This document shows, piece after piece, positions 1 to 8,937 of a DNA stretch of 26,507 nucleotides (the first letter of the stretch is position 1; each line of letters starts with the position of its first letter). Location of the stretch: the NCBI GenBank assembly GCA_029937635.1, contig JAPYPM010000004.1, positions 1-26,507 of the forward strand. The letters are read 5' to 3'. The notes below the pieces were generated by a model. The model searched no databases. It saw only the letters and a list, made by a program, of their open reading frames with translations, and was not told the origin of the DNA. The translations under genes were made by a program, and so were the position numbers. This DNA is from Nitrospinaceae bacterium. Lineage in GTDB: Bacteria; Nitrospinota; Nitrospinia; Nitrospinales; VA-1.

Positions 1-1253
1 GATGGCAGGCAATCAATAACAGCGATATGATCGTAATACCGGATCCCACAACAGCAATGATGGACCCTTTCATGAATGTTCCTACTCTAAGCTTGATATG
101 TAATATCTCTGATCCAATCACAAAGGAAAAATATTCTAGGGATCCTCGGTATATTGCTCAAAAAGCGGAGTCTTACCTCAAGTCGACAGGACTTGGGGAT
201 ACAGCATACATTGGACCAGAAGCAGAGTTTTTTATTTTCGATGACGTAAGATATCAAAATGATTCGAACCAGGCTTTCTATGCGGTGGATTCAGAAGAAG
301 GAATATGGAATTCTGGAAATTCTGGAAGAGACGAAGAACCAAATTTAGGATATAAACCTCGACACAAAGAAGGTTATTTCCCAACATCTCCAACTGACAG
401 TTTACAGGACATTCGTAGCGAAATGTTGCTTACAATGGAGGAAGTTGGTATTGAGATGGAATGCCACCACCATGAAGTGGCGACAGCTGGGCAATGTGAA
501 ATTGATATGCGTTATGCTCCTTTAGTAAAATGCGCAGATAACTTAATGTGGTACAAGTATATCGTTAAAAATATAGCTAAGCGTCACGGTAAAACCGCAA
601 CATTTATGCCGAAGCCACTATATGGAGACAACGGAACTGGAATGCATGTGCACCAAAGTATCTGGAAGGGTGGAAAACCTCTTTTTGCTGGGGATGGATA
701 CTCAGGATTTAGTGAAATGGGTTTGCATTATATCGGAGGAATTTTGAAGCATGCGAGGGCAATTTCTGCTTTTACCGGACCAACTACCAACTCATACAAA
801 AGATTAGTTCCTGGTTTTGAGGCACCTGTCAATCTCGCCTATTCAAGTCGAAATCGAAGTGCTGCCGTTAGAATCCCAATGTACTCACAGAGCCCAAAAG
901 CAAAAAGAATGGAGGCCCGTTTTCCTGATCCTTCTGCAAACGGTTATCTAGCCTTTGCAGTTATGCTTATGGCCGGGTTAGATGGAATTGAAAATAAAAT
1001 TGACCCTGGTGAACCAATGGATAAAGATTTATATGCAATGGGAAGGGAAGAGTTGGCTAATATTCCTACGCTTCCAGGTTCATTGGATGAAGCATTGTGT
1101 GCACTAGAGGCAGATCATGATTTCATGCTAAAAGGAGATGTGTTTACTCAGGATTTGATAGATACATGGATTGATTACAAACGTGAAAATGAAGTGGACC
1201 AATTACGATTACGTCCACATCCTTATGAGTTCTATATGTATTATGATGTTTAA
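1..1253 (+). CDS. glnA: Glutamine synthetase type I, 5'-truncated by window edge
   Basis: Makes glutamine from glutamate, ammonia and ATP in the cytoplasm, as a dodecamer. The reading frame is open from base 3. The residues before the first ATG (base 27) read WQAINNSD and match the family's conserved segment ahead of the 'M(V/I)xxPD' strand, so the true start lies off the window and roughly 60 N-terminal residues are missing. Visible family motifs are GPEAEFFIFD, the NGTGMHVHQS ATP/glutamate site, and the GFEAPVNLAYSSRNRSAAVR segment. The C-terminal DLYAM with its Tyr (codon 1032-1034) aligns with the adenylylated tyrosine of the enterobacterial GSI-beta type. This agrees with glnE being the next gene. 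The C-terminus (FYMYYDV) is intact. The gene is separated from glnE by a strong terminator. Confidence 0.97.
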   Translation, partial: WQAINNSDMIVIPDPTTAMMDPFMNVPTLSLICNISDPITKEKYSRDPRYIAQKAESYLKSTGLGDTAYIGPEAEFFIFDDVRYQNDSNQAFYAVDSEEGIWNSGNSGRDEEPNLGYKPRHKEGYFPTSPTDSLQDIRSEMLLTMEEVGIEMECHHHEVATAGQCEIDMRYAPLVKCADNLMWYKYIVKNIAKRHGKTATFMPKPLYGDNGTGMHVHQSIWKGGKPLFAGDGYSGFSEMGLHYIGGILKHARAISAFTGPTTNSYKRLVPGFEAPVNLAYSSRNRSAAVRIPMYSQSPKAKRMEARFPDPSANGYLAFAVMLMAGLDGIENKIDPGEPMDKDLYAMGREELANIPTLPGSLDEALCALEADHDFMLKGDVFTQDLIDTWIDYKRENEVDQLRLRPHPYEFYMYYDV

Positions 1254-1274
1254 ACTAATTTTGATGTATTATTC

Positions 1275-1306
1275 AAACCCTCGGCTTTAGCCGAGGGTTT
1301 TTTTTT
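1275..1306 (+). terminator. Rho-independent terminator of glnA
   Basis: A perfect 11-bp stem (AAACCCTCGGC, 1275-1285, pairing with GCCGAGGGTTT, 1290-1300) closes a TTTA loop. It is followed by an unbroken T run to 1306. It begins 22 bases after the glnA stop, so glnE probably needs its own promoter in the short AT-rich gap 1307-1367. Confidence 0.93.
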
Positions 1307-1367
1307 GATTAGATTTACGCACTAATTATAAAATTATTAAGTAAAAAATAAATAATATTAGAAAAAG

Positions 1368-4300
1368 ATGACGGATAATTTACGACTATATAACTCAATA
1401 CATAATTGTGACCCTTGGGAGGAAAGCTTTGAAAAATCTCTGCGAAAATACAATTTTATAGAACCAAAAAAGGCTTGGAAAAATATTCTTACATTGTCTA
1501 GCCAATCAAACTTTGAAGGTTTATTTCCTGGATTTTTTAAATCGTTTATAAAAACAATAGGGTCATCATACCACCCAGATTTAGCACTAAACAATTTTGA
1601 AAGATTTACTGAGACAATAGAAGATAAAAACTACCTGTATACGATTCTATATAATTCGCAAGAAACCCTTAAATCGCTAATAGTTTTATTTTCAGGAAGT
1701 CAGATTTTAACTGATACGTTGCTAAGCAATCCATCATTTTTTGAATGGATCAATAATTCAGAAATAATAAACAATTCAAGGTCAAAAGATGAATTCATGA
1801 GGGCATACTATGAATTCTCAGGGGAACAGTATTTGGATATAAACACTCCTGAACTGCTACGAAAATTTAAAAAAAGAGAATACATACGAATCGGACTTAG
1901 GGACTTATTGGATAAAACAGATTTTGAAGAAACGGGAAGAGACCTGTCATGTTTAGCAGATTTAAGTTTGCAAGTTGCATATGAATATGCAGAGAAAAAA
2001 ATAAAAGAAAAATATGGTGTTCCTTATTATAAGGAAAATAAAGAACAATTAAAGGAAATAGAATTTGCAATACTGGGAATGGGGAAACTGGGTGGTTTAG
2101 AATTAAATTACAGTTCGGATATAGATTTAATTTATATATACACTTCAAGTAACGGAGAAACACAAGAAACAGAAAATTATCCAGATACCATAAATATAAG
2201 TAGTCATGAATACTTTACAAAGTTAGCTGAATTGTTAACAAAAACAATAGATGAAATAACATCAGATGGAAACGTATTTCGAGTGGATCTTAATTTGCGG
2301 CCAGAGGGCGCTACTGGGCCAATAGTTAATTCACTTGAAAGTTGTGAAATATATTATCAATCATGGGGTCGTTTATGGGAGAGACAGGCTCTTATGAAAG
2401 CAAGAGTTTCGGCCGGAAGTGAGTCTTTGGGGAAATTATTTTTTTCGATGATGGAACCATTTGTTTATAGAAAAAACATAGATTTTTCTGCAGTGAAAGA
2501 AATAACAAGTATGAAAGAAAAAATAAACCAGAATATACAAAGAAAAAATATAAATAGAAGAAATATAAAACTTGGTAAAGGAGGAATCCGAGAAGTTGAA
2601 TTTACAGTTCAAACTTTTCAATTGATATTTGGAGGTAGAGAAAAAATAGTAAGAGGAGGTAATACAATAAAAGCTTTAAAATCCATTTATAAATTAAATT
2701 TTATTGAAGAAATTGAATATAAAAAACTAAAAAAAGCATATATTTTTTTAAGAAATTTAGAAAACATGGTGCAAATTTCATTTGGACTTCAAACTCATGA
2801 TTTGCCAGAAGATAGAATGTTGCTAGCAGTACTAGCTCTAAAAATGAATATAAATGGAAATTCAATTGAAGAGTTAACTGAAAAATTAAATAATGAATTT
2901 TCAGACCATACTCAATCCGTTAATAATATTTTTTCTGAATTATTTAAAAAAGAACAAGATAGAAAGCTTGGAAATAAAATAAAAAAGATTCCTGAAATAA
3001 GAACATTGAATGAAAAAGTGATAGAAAGTGTATTTTTTGAAAATAATAAAAATGCGCTACGTTTTTTGAAAATTCTGAGAGATGGACCAAAGTTCTCACG
3101 TATAAACGAAAAGAGTGTCGATGATTTTTATAGGATTCTTCCAAAAATTCTGGACGAATGCCGAGAAGTACCGATGGCAAATACAGCATTAGAAAATTTG
3201 GTAAGGTTTATTGAATCAAGTAAAGCAAGAGAATCTTTTTTAGGATTATTTTCTGAAAATAAAAATTTTCTAAAATTACTTCTTAAAATATTTGGAAGCA
3301 GTAATTTGATGTCAGACATATTAATTAAACAACCCGGCTTAATAGATATAATTGAAGATACGGAGTCTATTTATCGTTTTAAAAATAAAATAAATCTAAA
3401 TAAGGAAATAAAAAAAAGTATTAATATAAGTAATAATTTTGAGGAAAAAAAAAATAACTTACGAAGATTTAAACAGGGTGAGGAATTAAGGATAGGTATT
3501 CGCTATATAATTGGTGAAGCAGATATAGAAGGCACATTAAAAGATCTTTCTAGCTTAGCTGAAATATATATAGAAAATGCGTATCAACTAGCATTAATAA
3601 AATTAAGTGCTCAGTATGCTAATGAAAGAATAATTCCAAGTAATTTTGCTATTATTGGAATGGGGAAAATAGGTGGGAACGAGATAAACTTTAAATCCGA
3701 TTTAGATCTAATTTTTGTTTACGAGACTAACAAAGATGATTCATTATTTTCAGACAATGTAGTTCTATTTTATACAAAAATTTATCAGCTATTGCATGAG
3801 TTGACATCCCAAGTAACCTCTTCTGGATATGCGTATAAAATAGATTCTGACCTACGTCCAGAAGGTAAGAGTGGACTAATGGTAAATTCAATTAAGAGTT
3901 ATGAAGAGTACTATAGAGTAAGGGCAAGAACATGGGAACAACAGTCCATGGTAAGGGCAAGATTTATAGCGGGGAATCAACAAACGGGAAAAAATTTTAT
4001 AAATATGGTAAATAGTTTTACCTATCGTCCCAAGTTAGAATACGAGTCGATTATAGAAATTTCAAGATCAAGAGAAAAAATTGAACAAGATTTAGCGGAG
4101 GAGGCCACTAAGGGAAAAAATATAAAATTGGGTTATGGGGGATTAGCAGATATTGAGTTCTCGGTTCAAATTTTACAGATGATGCATGGAGGTAAAAATA
4201 GTCGTTTAAGAGAAACTAACACACTTTGTGCTCTTGCCCAGTTAGATGCTTTGGGCATTATTGATCATGAAGATTCAAAAAATATCAAAAAAAACTATCT

Positions 4301-4529
4301 TTTCTTGAGAAACCTAGAGTGCTCATTAAGGATTCAAAACGTTTCACTAATGAGTCACTTGCCAAAAGAGCAAGAAAAACTTTTAATACTGGCAAGATTT
4401 TTGAAATATTCTGGGGAAAATCCAATTGTTATCGTGAGAAAATTTATGAATGAATATGATCAAAGTACAAAAGAAATTAGATTTTTTTACAGAAAAACTA
4501 TAGATAATTTGCTGCGAAATGCACTTTAA
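1368..4529 (+). CDS. glnE: Bifunctional glutamine synthetase adenylyltransferase/adenylyl-removing enzyme
   Basis: Attaches AMP to, and removes it from, the regulatory tyrosine of glutamine synthetase in response to PII and glutamine. It has two tandem nucleotidyltransferase modules. The N-terminal (removing) one has GMGKLGG near residue 236 and the metal-binding pair SDID at D251/D253. The C-terminal (transferring) one has GMGKIGG near residue 764 and SDLD at D778/D780. Each is followed by a 'DLRPEG' element and a helical GlnD_UR_UTase-type region (GGIREVEFTVQ; GGLADIEFSVQ). At 1053 residues it is longer than the E. coli protein (about 946). The start has only a weak purine-rich stretch (agaaaaag) before it. 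It ends 11 bases from the convergent cimA stop. The gene is strikingly A-rich compared with its neighbours, with ATA common for Ile and AGA for Arg. Confidence 0.96.
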   Translation: MTDNLRLYNSIHNCDPWEESFEKSLRKYNFIEPKKAWKNILTLSSQSNFEGLFPGFFKSFIKTIGSSYHPDLALNNFERFTETIEDKNYLYTILYNSQETLKSLIVLFSGSQILTDTLLSNPSFFEWINNSEIINNSRSKDEFMRAYYEFSGEQYLDINTPELLRKFKKREYIRIGLRDLLDKTDFEETGRDLSCLADLSLQVAYEYAEKKIKEKYGVPYYKENKEQLKEIEFAILGMGKLGGLELNYSSDIDLIYIYTSSNGETQETENYPDTINISSHEYFTKLAELLTKTIDEITSDGNVFRVDLNLRPEGATGPIVNSLESCEIYYQSWGRLWERQALMKARVSAGSESLGKLFFSMMEPFVYRKNIDFSAVKEITSMKEKINQNIQRKNINRRNIKLGKGGIREVEFTVQTFQLIFGGREKIVRGGNTIKALKSIYKLNFIEEIEYKKLKKAYIFLRNLENMVQISFGLQTHDLPEDRMLLAVLALKMNINGNSIEELTEKLNNEFSDHTQSVNNIFSELFKKEQDRKLGNKIKKIPEIRTLNEKVIESVFFENNKNALRFLKILRDGPKFSRINEKSVDDFYRILPKILDECREVPMANTALENLVRFIESSKARESFLGLFSENKNFLKLLLKIFGSSNLMSDILIKQPGLIDIIEDTESIYRFKNKINLNKEIKKSINISNNFEEKKNNLRRFKQGEELRIGIRYIIGEADIEGTLKDLSSLAEIYIENAYQLALIKLSAQYANERIIPSNFAIIGMGKIGGNEINFKSDLDLIFVYETNKDDSLFSDNVVLFYTKIYQLLHELTSQVTSSGYAYKIDSDLRPEGKSGLMVNSIKSYEEYYRVRARTWEQQSMVRARFIAGNQQTGKNFINMVNSFTYRPKLEYESIIEISRSREKIEQDLAEEATKGKNIKLGYGGLADIEFSVQILQMMHGGKNSRLRETNTLCALAQLDALGIIDHEDSKNIKKNYLFLRNLECSLRIQNVSLMSHLPKEQEKLLILARFLKYSGENPIVIVRKFMNEYDQSTKEIRFFYRKTIDNLLRNAL

Positions 4530-4540
4530 AATAGAAAAAA

Positions 4541-6124
4541 CTATTTATTTGACGAGGTTTTGGAGAACGAATTAAGCTTATATTCAACGCTATCTATTAA
4601 AGCTTGCCAACTGGCTTCTATAATATTTTCTGATACGCCAACAGTTCCCCATTTCGAATCATGGTCGCCAGATTCAATTAATACTCGGGTTTTAGCCTGT
4701 GTGCCTTTTTTCTGATCTAGGATTCTCACTTTGTAATCAAAAAGTGAAACATCTTTCATTTCAGGATAAAATTTTCCTAATGCTTTTTTAATAGCCTTAT
4801 CCAATGCGTTAACTGGACCTATGCCTTCAGCAGCAGTAACCTCCTGTACTCCATTAACTCGAATTTTTACTGTGGCTTCTGATATAGTTATTTCATCTTC
4901 CCCTCTTTGTTCTACAATTACACGAAAACCAATAAAATCGAAAAAATGTTTCTTTTCACCAAGGGCATCGCGCATTAATAGTTCAAAGGAAGCTTCTGCT
5001 CCTTCGTATTGATATCCGAGTTGTTCGAGTGATTTAAGGTTATCAAGGATATTTTTTATTTTTGGATCTTGATCATCAAGAGATATTCCATATTCTTGAG
5101 CCTTGGAAAGAATATTACTTTTACCGGACAAGTCCGAAATTAAAATTCGTTGAACATTGCCGACGGACCCTGGAGAAATATGTTCGTATGTTGCGCTATT
5201 TTTTTTAATAGCGCTTACATGTATTCCTCCCTTATGAGCAAATGCACTTTTACCAACATACGGTTGATGATTCCAGTGTGCCTGGTTAGCAAGTTCATAA
5301 ACAAATGATGATAAATCTGTCAACGATTGCATTTGTTCATCAGAAATACAGTTCAAACCCAGTTTAAGTTTAAGATTTGGGATTATGGAAATTAGATTGG
5401 CATTTCCGCATCGTTCACCAAACCCATTTATAGTTCCTTGAACTTGCTCTGCACCATGCTGAACTGCCGTAAGGGCATTCGCAACTGCGAGTTCAGAATC
5501 GTTATGTGTGTGAATTCCAATTTTTGTGGCAATAGAACTTTTAACCAATGAAAATATTTTTCCTACCTCGGAAGGCAAGGACCCTCCGTTGGTATCGCAT
5601 AGTATAATCCAATCGGCACCAGCAGACTCAGCTTCCTTAAGTACTTTCATAGCGTATTCAGGGTTAGTCTTAAATCCATCAAAAAAATGCTCGGCATCAA
5701 ATATTACTTCTGAGCAGTTTTCTTTGAGGTAGCTAACGCTATCTTTGACCATGTTTAGATTTTCATTCAAAGTTGTGGAGAGTGCTTCATTAACATGCAT
5801 ATCCCAACTTTTCCCAAAAATGGTAATAACATCCGTATTTGATGCAATCAAATGTTTGATATTAGGATCATTTTTCACCTTGTGGGTAGGATGTCGCGTA
5901 CTTCCAAAGGCAGTAATTTTTGCTTGTTTAAAATTAATATTTTGGATTCGGTTAAAAAATTCCATATCTTTTGGATTAGATCCAGGCCAACCTCCCTCAA
6001 TATATTTGATTCCAAGCTCATCGAGTTTGTGAGAAATACGAATCTTGTCTTCAACGGTAAAGGAAACATCCTCTGATTGCGAACCGTCTCTTAATGTGGT
6101 GTCATAAATACTAATTGTTTTCAT
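4541..6124 (-). CDS. cimA: (R)-citramalate synthase
   Basis: Condenses pyruvate with acetyl-CoA to citramalate, the threonine-independent route into isoleucine. The catalytic TIM barrel opens with IYDTTLRDGSQ (D8, R12, D13). It carries the metal-ligand HTHND (H205, H207) and the NGFGERCGNANL segment near 233-244. A C-terminal LeuA-type regulatory (dimer) domain follows from about residue 390, with VRVNGVQEVTAAEGIGPVNALD-like features, and is usually the isoleucine feedback site. The length (527) and the start 'KTISIYDTTLRDGSQSEDVSF' type fit CimA of the delta/Leptospira-like branch rather than 2-isopropylmalate or homocitrate synthase. It is the last gene of the apgM-like/lysC/cimA operon, 47 bases after lysC. 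Substrate specificity is inferred from family resemblance. Confidence 0.9.
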   Translation of the reverse strand: MKTISIYDTTLRDGSQSEDVSFTVEDKIRISHKLDELGIKYIEGGWPGSNPKDMEFFNRIQNINFKQAKITAFGSTRHPTHKVKNDPNIKHLIASNTDVITIFGKSWDMHVNEALSTTLNENLNMVKDSVSYLKENCSEVIFDAEHFFDGFKTNPEYAMKVLKEAESAGADWIILCDTNGGSLPSEVGKIFSLVKSSIATKIGIHTHNDSELAVANALTAVQHGAEQVQGTINGFGERCGNANLISIIPNLKLKLGLNCISDEQMQSLTDLSSFVYELANQAHWNHQPYVGKSAFAHKGGIHVSAIKKNSATYEHISPGSVGNVQRILISDLSGKSNILSKAQEYGISLDDQDPKIKNILDNLKSLEQLGYQYEGAEASFELLMRDALGEKKHFFDFIGFRVIVEQRGEDEITISEATVKIRVNGVQEVTAAEGIGPVNALDKAIKKALGKFYPEMKDVSLFDYKVRILDQKKGTQAKTRVLIESGDHDSKWGTVGVSENIIEASWQALIDSVEYKLNSFSKTSSNK

Positions 6125-6171
6125 AAATCTAATATCAATTTTGTCAGGTAGGTTTACCGCTATTATCGTAG

Positions 6172-7407
6172 TTAACTATTTACAAAAGCTTTATCCATAT
6201 CAAATACTTTGTGAAGAACGCGGACTGCGAGTTCACCATATTTTTCTTCAATAATACAAGATACTCTAATTTCAGATGTGCTTATCATTATAATATTTAT
6301 ATTTTCTTTAGATAGAGCACTAAACATTTTTGCGGCAACTCCTGGATGACTTCGCATACCTGCACCTACAATAGAAATTTTGCATATATTTATATCAGTA
6401 GTAATATCACGAGCTTTAATAAGTTTACCTAGGTCTTGAACGATCTTGTTAGCTTTATTTATCTCTTCTTTTGCAACAGTAAACGAAATATCCGTTTGGC
6501 TTTCATCGCTGACATTCTGAATAATCATATCAACAGAAAGATTTTCATCTGCGAGTCCAGTGAAAAATTTACTGGCAATTCCTGGTTGATCAGGAACACC
6601 TTTAATTGTTATTTTAGCTTGATTTTTATCATTCATTATTCCAGATACTACCGGCTGTTCCATACTCGAATCCTCCTTACAGATCAAGGTACCTTTAGAG
6701 TCTTCAACTAAAGATGATTTTACAATAAGTGGCATATCATATTTTTTACAGAATTCCACACAGCGAAACTGCAGTACCTTTGCTCCCAAGCTAGACATTT
6801 CTAGCATTTCGTCATAGGAAACACGCTCCATTTTGTGCGCATTAGGGACAACATTCGGGTCAGCAGTATAAACTCCGTCTACGTCAGTATAAATTTCACA
6901 CCTCTCTGCTTTTAAAGCTACCGCTATAGCGGCAGCAGAAGTATCTGAGCCCCCTCTTCCTAGAGTGGTAACATCACCATGCTCATTTATACCTTGAAAG
7001 CCTGCAACGACTACTACCTGTCCGTCCTCTAAAGACTTTATAGCACGGTTTGTATCGACTTCTTTGATACGTGCATTTGTATGAGAGTTATCGGTGAGTA
7101 ATCCAATTTGTCTACCTGTCATAGAAATAGCTGGGCACCCGATACTATCAAGAGCCATACTTAATAGGGCACATGAAACACGTTCTCCAGATGATAATAA
7201 AAGATCCATATCCCTATCTTTTCCAATGGTACTAATTTGATTAGCCATGGCTAATAGTTTGTCAGTTTCACCGGCCATTGCGGAAACGACGACCACAATA
7301 TCAATTTTTTCTTTTCGCAGATGGGCAATACGTTCTGCAATTTTTTTTATTCGCTCAATATTACCAACGGAAGTACCGCCATATTTTTGTACCACTAATC
7401 GATTCAT
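6172..7407 (-). CDS. lysC: Aspartate kinase (monofunctional, two ACT domains)
   Basis: Phosphorylates aspartate, the first step to lysine, threonine, methionine and diaminopimelate. The kinase domain starts with VVQKYGGTSVG (K8) and includes SSGERVS and TLGRGGSDTSAAAIA near residues 148-162. Tandem ACT domains fill about residues 264-411 (IKGVPDQPGIASKFF; ISIVGAGMRSHPGVAAKMF) and give allosteric control, usually by lysine and/or threonine. At 411 residues it has the usual length for the Bacillus/delta-type enzyme, with no fused homoserine dehydrogenase. It starts 4 bases after the stop of the apgM-like gene, so the two are almost certainly cotranscribed and probably translationally coupled. 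Confidence 0.95.
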   Translation of the reverse strand: MNRLVVQKYGGTSVGNIERIKKIAERIAHLRKEKIDIVVVVSAMAGETDKLLAMANQISTIGKDRDMDLLLSSGERVSCALLSMALDSIGCPAISMTGRQIGLLTDNSHTNARIKEVDTNRAIKSLEDGQVVVVAGFQGINEHGDVTTLGRGGSDTSAAAIAVALKAERCEIYTDVDGVYTADPNVVPNAHKMERVSYDEMLEMSSLGAKVLQFRCVEFCKKYDMPLIVKSSLVEDSKGTLICKEDSSMEQPVVSGIMNDKNQAKITIKGVPDQPGIASKFFTGLADENLSVDMIIQNVSDESQTDISFTVAKEEINKANKIVQDLGKLIKARDITTDINICKISIVGAGMRSHPGVAAKMFSALSKENINIIMISTSEIRVSCIIEEKYGELAVRVLHKVFDMDKAFVNS

Positions 7408-7411
7408 ATTT

Positions 7412-8608
7412 TTAATTTAGGTCAAAAAACATGCTCATCAAATCGGATCCACACTTAAAGTGATTGTTCCCTACATTAAGAAGATTCTCATCAAAATTAT
7501 TAACTAGGTTAGTATCATTTTTTCCGCTCATCACAAATGGGACCCGGTCTTTGCCATATTTAACATCAACAGCAGAATTCATGTGATTAACAACAACCAT
7601 CATTTTGACTTCTTTATTTGAGGAAGTTTCTTTTAATAGTGGGCCAATTACTTTTGAGTCAATATCTTCAATGGTGATGATTTTGTCATCAATATTTCCT
7701 TTTAATGAAATATCTTCAATTCCTGCTACATTAAGGTAAACGATTTCCTGACTCTCTAGCTCATGAATAGCAGCTTTAACTTTATTTCCGAAATTAGTTT
7801 CAGCAAATCCGATAGCCCCTTCAACCTTAACCACCTTCATTTCGGCAGATTTAGCCATTCCTTGAAAAAGTAATGATGCGGAAATCAGTGAAGAGGATTT
7901 TCCATATTTTTTTGCAAATGAAGGAAGATTTCCATTTTTACCATTTCCCCATAACCAGATGCTATTAGCCGAGTCTAGGCTTTCTAGTTTACGTTTTTTA
8001 TTTACCGGATGATTATGTAATATTATTTGGGCTTGATTAATAATATAAATTAAATCTTTAAATTCAGCATCCACAGGCATAAATTTGCGAATACCTTCAC
8101 CGATTAACTCATTAGGTGGTGTCAAACGTTTTGTAAACGGTTTGCTATTCATAACCATTATATTGTGAGGGCCTACGCCAGGATAAAAAGTAACCCCAAA
8201 ATCTGATATTTGAGATTGAAGTGCGTTTAAGTAATTTATAGACTCTTCGCTGGACAAGTGATCTGCCGTATAATCTTTCATTACCATGTCGTTATGACTT
8301 GCTTGCAGAGTTACAAAGTTACAACATAGAGGAATTTCTCCATCTTTGAGGTTTAGCCCTATTGCCAGTGCGTCAAAATATGCTGGACCAATATCATGTT
8401 TTTCGGGGTCGTAACCTAAAAGGGAAAGGTAGGATATCTCATTCCCTGCTTTACAATTTTCGGGGATGGTTTGTACCGAACCTGAACAGCCCTCATGAAC
8501 CATACGATCCAGATTAGGTGTATCCGCAAGCTGTAAGGGAGTCTTATTTTCTTTTTCTGCAATGGGCCTATCAGTCAGGCCGTTGGCAATTACAACCAAA
8601 TATTTCAT
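7412..8608 (-). CDS. Archaeal-type phosphoglycerate mutase (ApgM/COG3635) homologue with degenerate active site
   Basis: The fold is recognisable over the full 398 residues: KTPLQLADTPNLDRM at 22-36, LSLLGYDP at 61-68, FYPGV at 141-145, HPVNKKR at 200-206, ANSIWLWGNGK at 214-224 and a C-terminal alkaline-phosphatase-like half. The family normally carries a metal Asp in 'GDGMxD', a nucleophile Ser in 'PGSD', the Asp/His of 'PDEAGH', and the Asp-His and final His of 'DHxTP...H'. Here these read ANGL (N9), AGNE (N56), IEDISL (E298, L302), NHMNS (N341) and Y351; only H342 survives. Compared with the family as I remember it, this is a predicted pseudoenzyme, not an active mutase. A related clade has been proposed as an alternative homoserine kinase near threonine genes, but those members keep the motif. 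It is first in the operon with lysC and cimA, suggesting a structural or regulatory role in aspartate-family synthesis. Confidence 0.8.
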   Translation of the reverse strand: MKYLVVIANGLTDRPIAEKENKTPLQLADTPNLDRMVHEGCSGSVQTIPENCKAGNEISYLSLLGYDPEKHDIGPAYFDALAIGLNLKDGEIPLCCNFVTLQASHNDMVMKDYTADHLSSEESINYLNALQSQISDFGVTFYPGVGPHNIMVMNSKPFTKRLTPPNELIGEGIRKFMPVDAEFKDLIYIINQAQIILHNHPVNKKRKLESLDSANSIWLWGNGKNGNLPSFAKKYGKSSSLISASLLFQGMAKSAEMKVVKVEGAIGFAETNFGNKVKAAIHELESQEIVYLNVAGIEDISLKGNIDDKIITIEDIDSKVIGPLLKETSSNKEVKMMVVVNHMNSAVDVKYGKDRVPFVMSGKNDTNLVNNFDENLLNVGNNHFKCGSDLMSMFFDLN

Positions 8609-8937
8609 AACTTAAACCAAATTTATATGGGTGGATGGTAGCTTGAGGAGTCTTGAAAATTATATCGTATCTTTCTAAAAAATTCACACATAAAAAATAA
8701 TGAAAAGAAATTATTAAAACAATACTATATGGGAGAGGTGTTGAAAATAGTTTATTGAATAGATAACTTAGAGAAGTCTTTTATGTAGTACCTAAACCTT
8801 GTTAATAAAATCCCATTAACTGGTTCTAATTCATTGGAATATAAGGGTAAATTAAATAGACCAAGATATATGGCTATGATACTTTATAAGGAATTGATAC
8901 TTAATGTCTCTAAATATGAGCGTTAAAAAATTTTCGC
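8609..8937. other. Divergent intergenic region
   Basis: This 329-base AT-rich gap lies between the apgM-like operon (leftward) and the hydrolase gene (rightward). Apart from the -10-like TATAAT at 8659-8664, I see no hairpin with a T run, no repeat and no RNA-like fold. A 13-codon ORF (8904-8945) overlapping the hydrolase start has no supporting features. Confidence 0.6.
8659..8664 (-). promoter_or_regulatory. Candidate -10 box for the apgM-like/lysC/cimA operon
   Basis: A perfect TATAAT on the minus strand would place the start about 44 nt before the ATG at 8608. No good -35 is seen 16-18 bases upstream. In AT-rich DNA a lone TATAAT can occur by chance, so this is a weak call. Confidence 0.35.

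Noticed and set aside
27..1253. Treating the ATG at base 27 as the start of glnA
   Set aside because: The frame is open upstream and encodes conserved glutamine synthetase residues, so the gene begins outside the window.
3128..3319. Minus-strand ORF inside glnE (and similar antisense ORFs elsewhere)
   Set aside because: Low-complexity, Phe/Leu/Ile-rich translations without ribosome sites or family motifs; shadows of the A-rich coding strand.
4529..4546. AAATAG/CTATTT hairpin with an A6 loop between glnE and cimA as a two-way terminator
   Set aside because: Only six bp with one G-C pair and no proper T tail on the plus strand; too weak to call.
7412..8608. Calling this gene an active phosphoglycerate mutase or homoserine kinase
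   Set aside because: The metal ligands and nucleophile expected for that chemistry are replaced, so only family membership is claimed.
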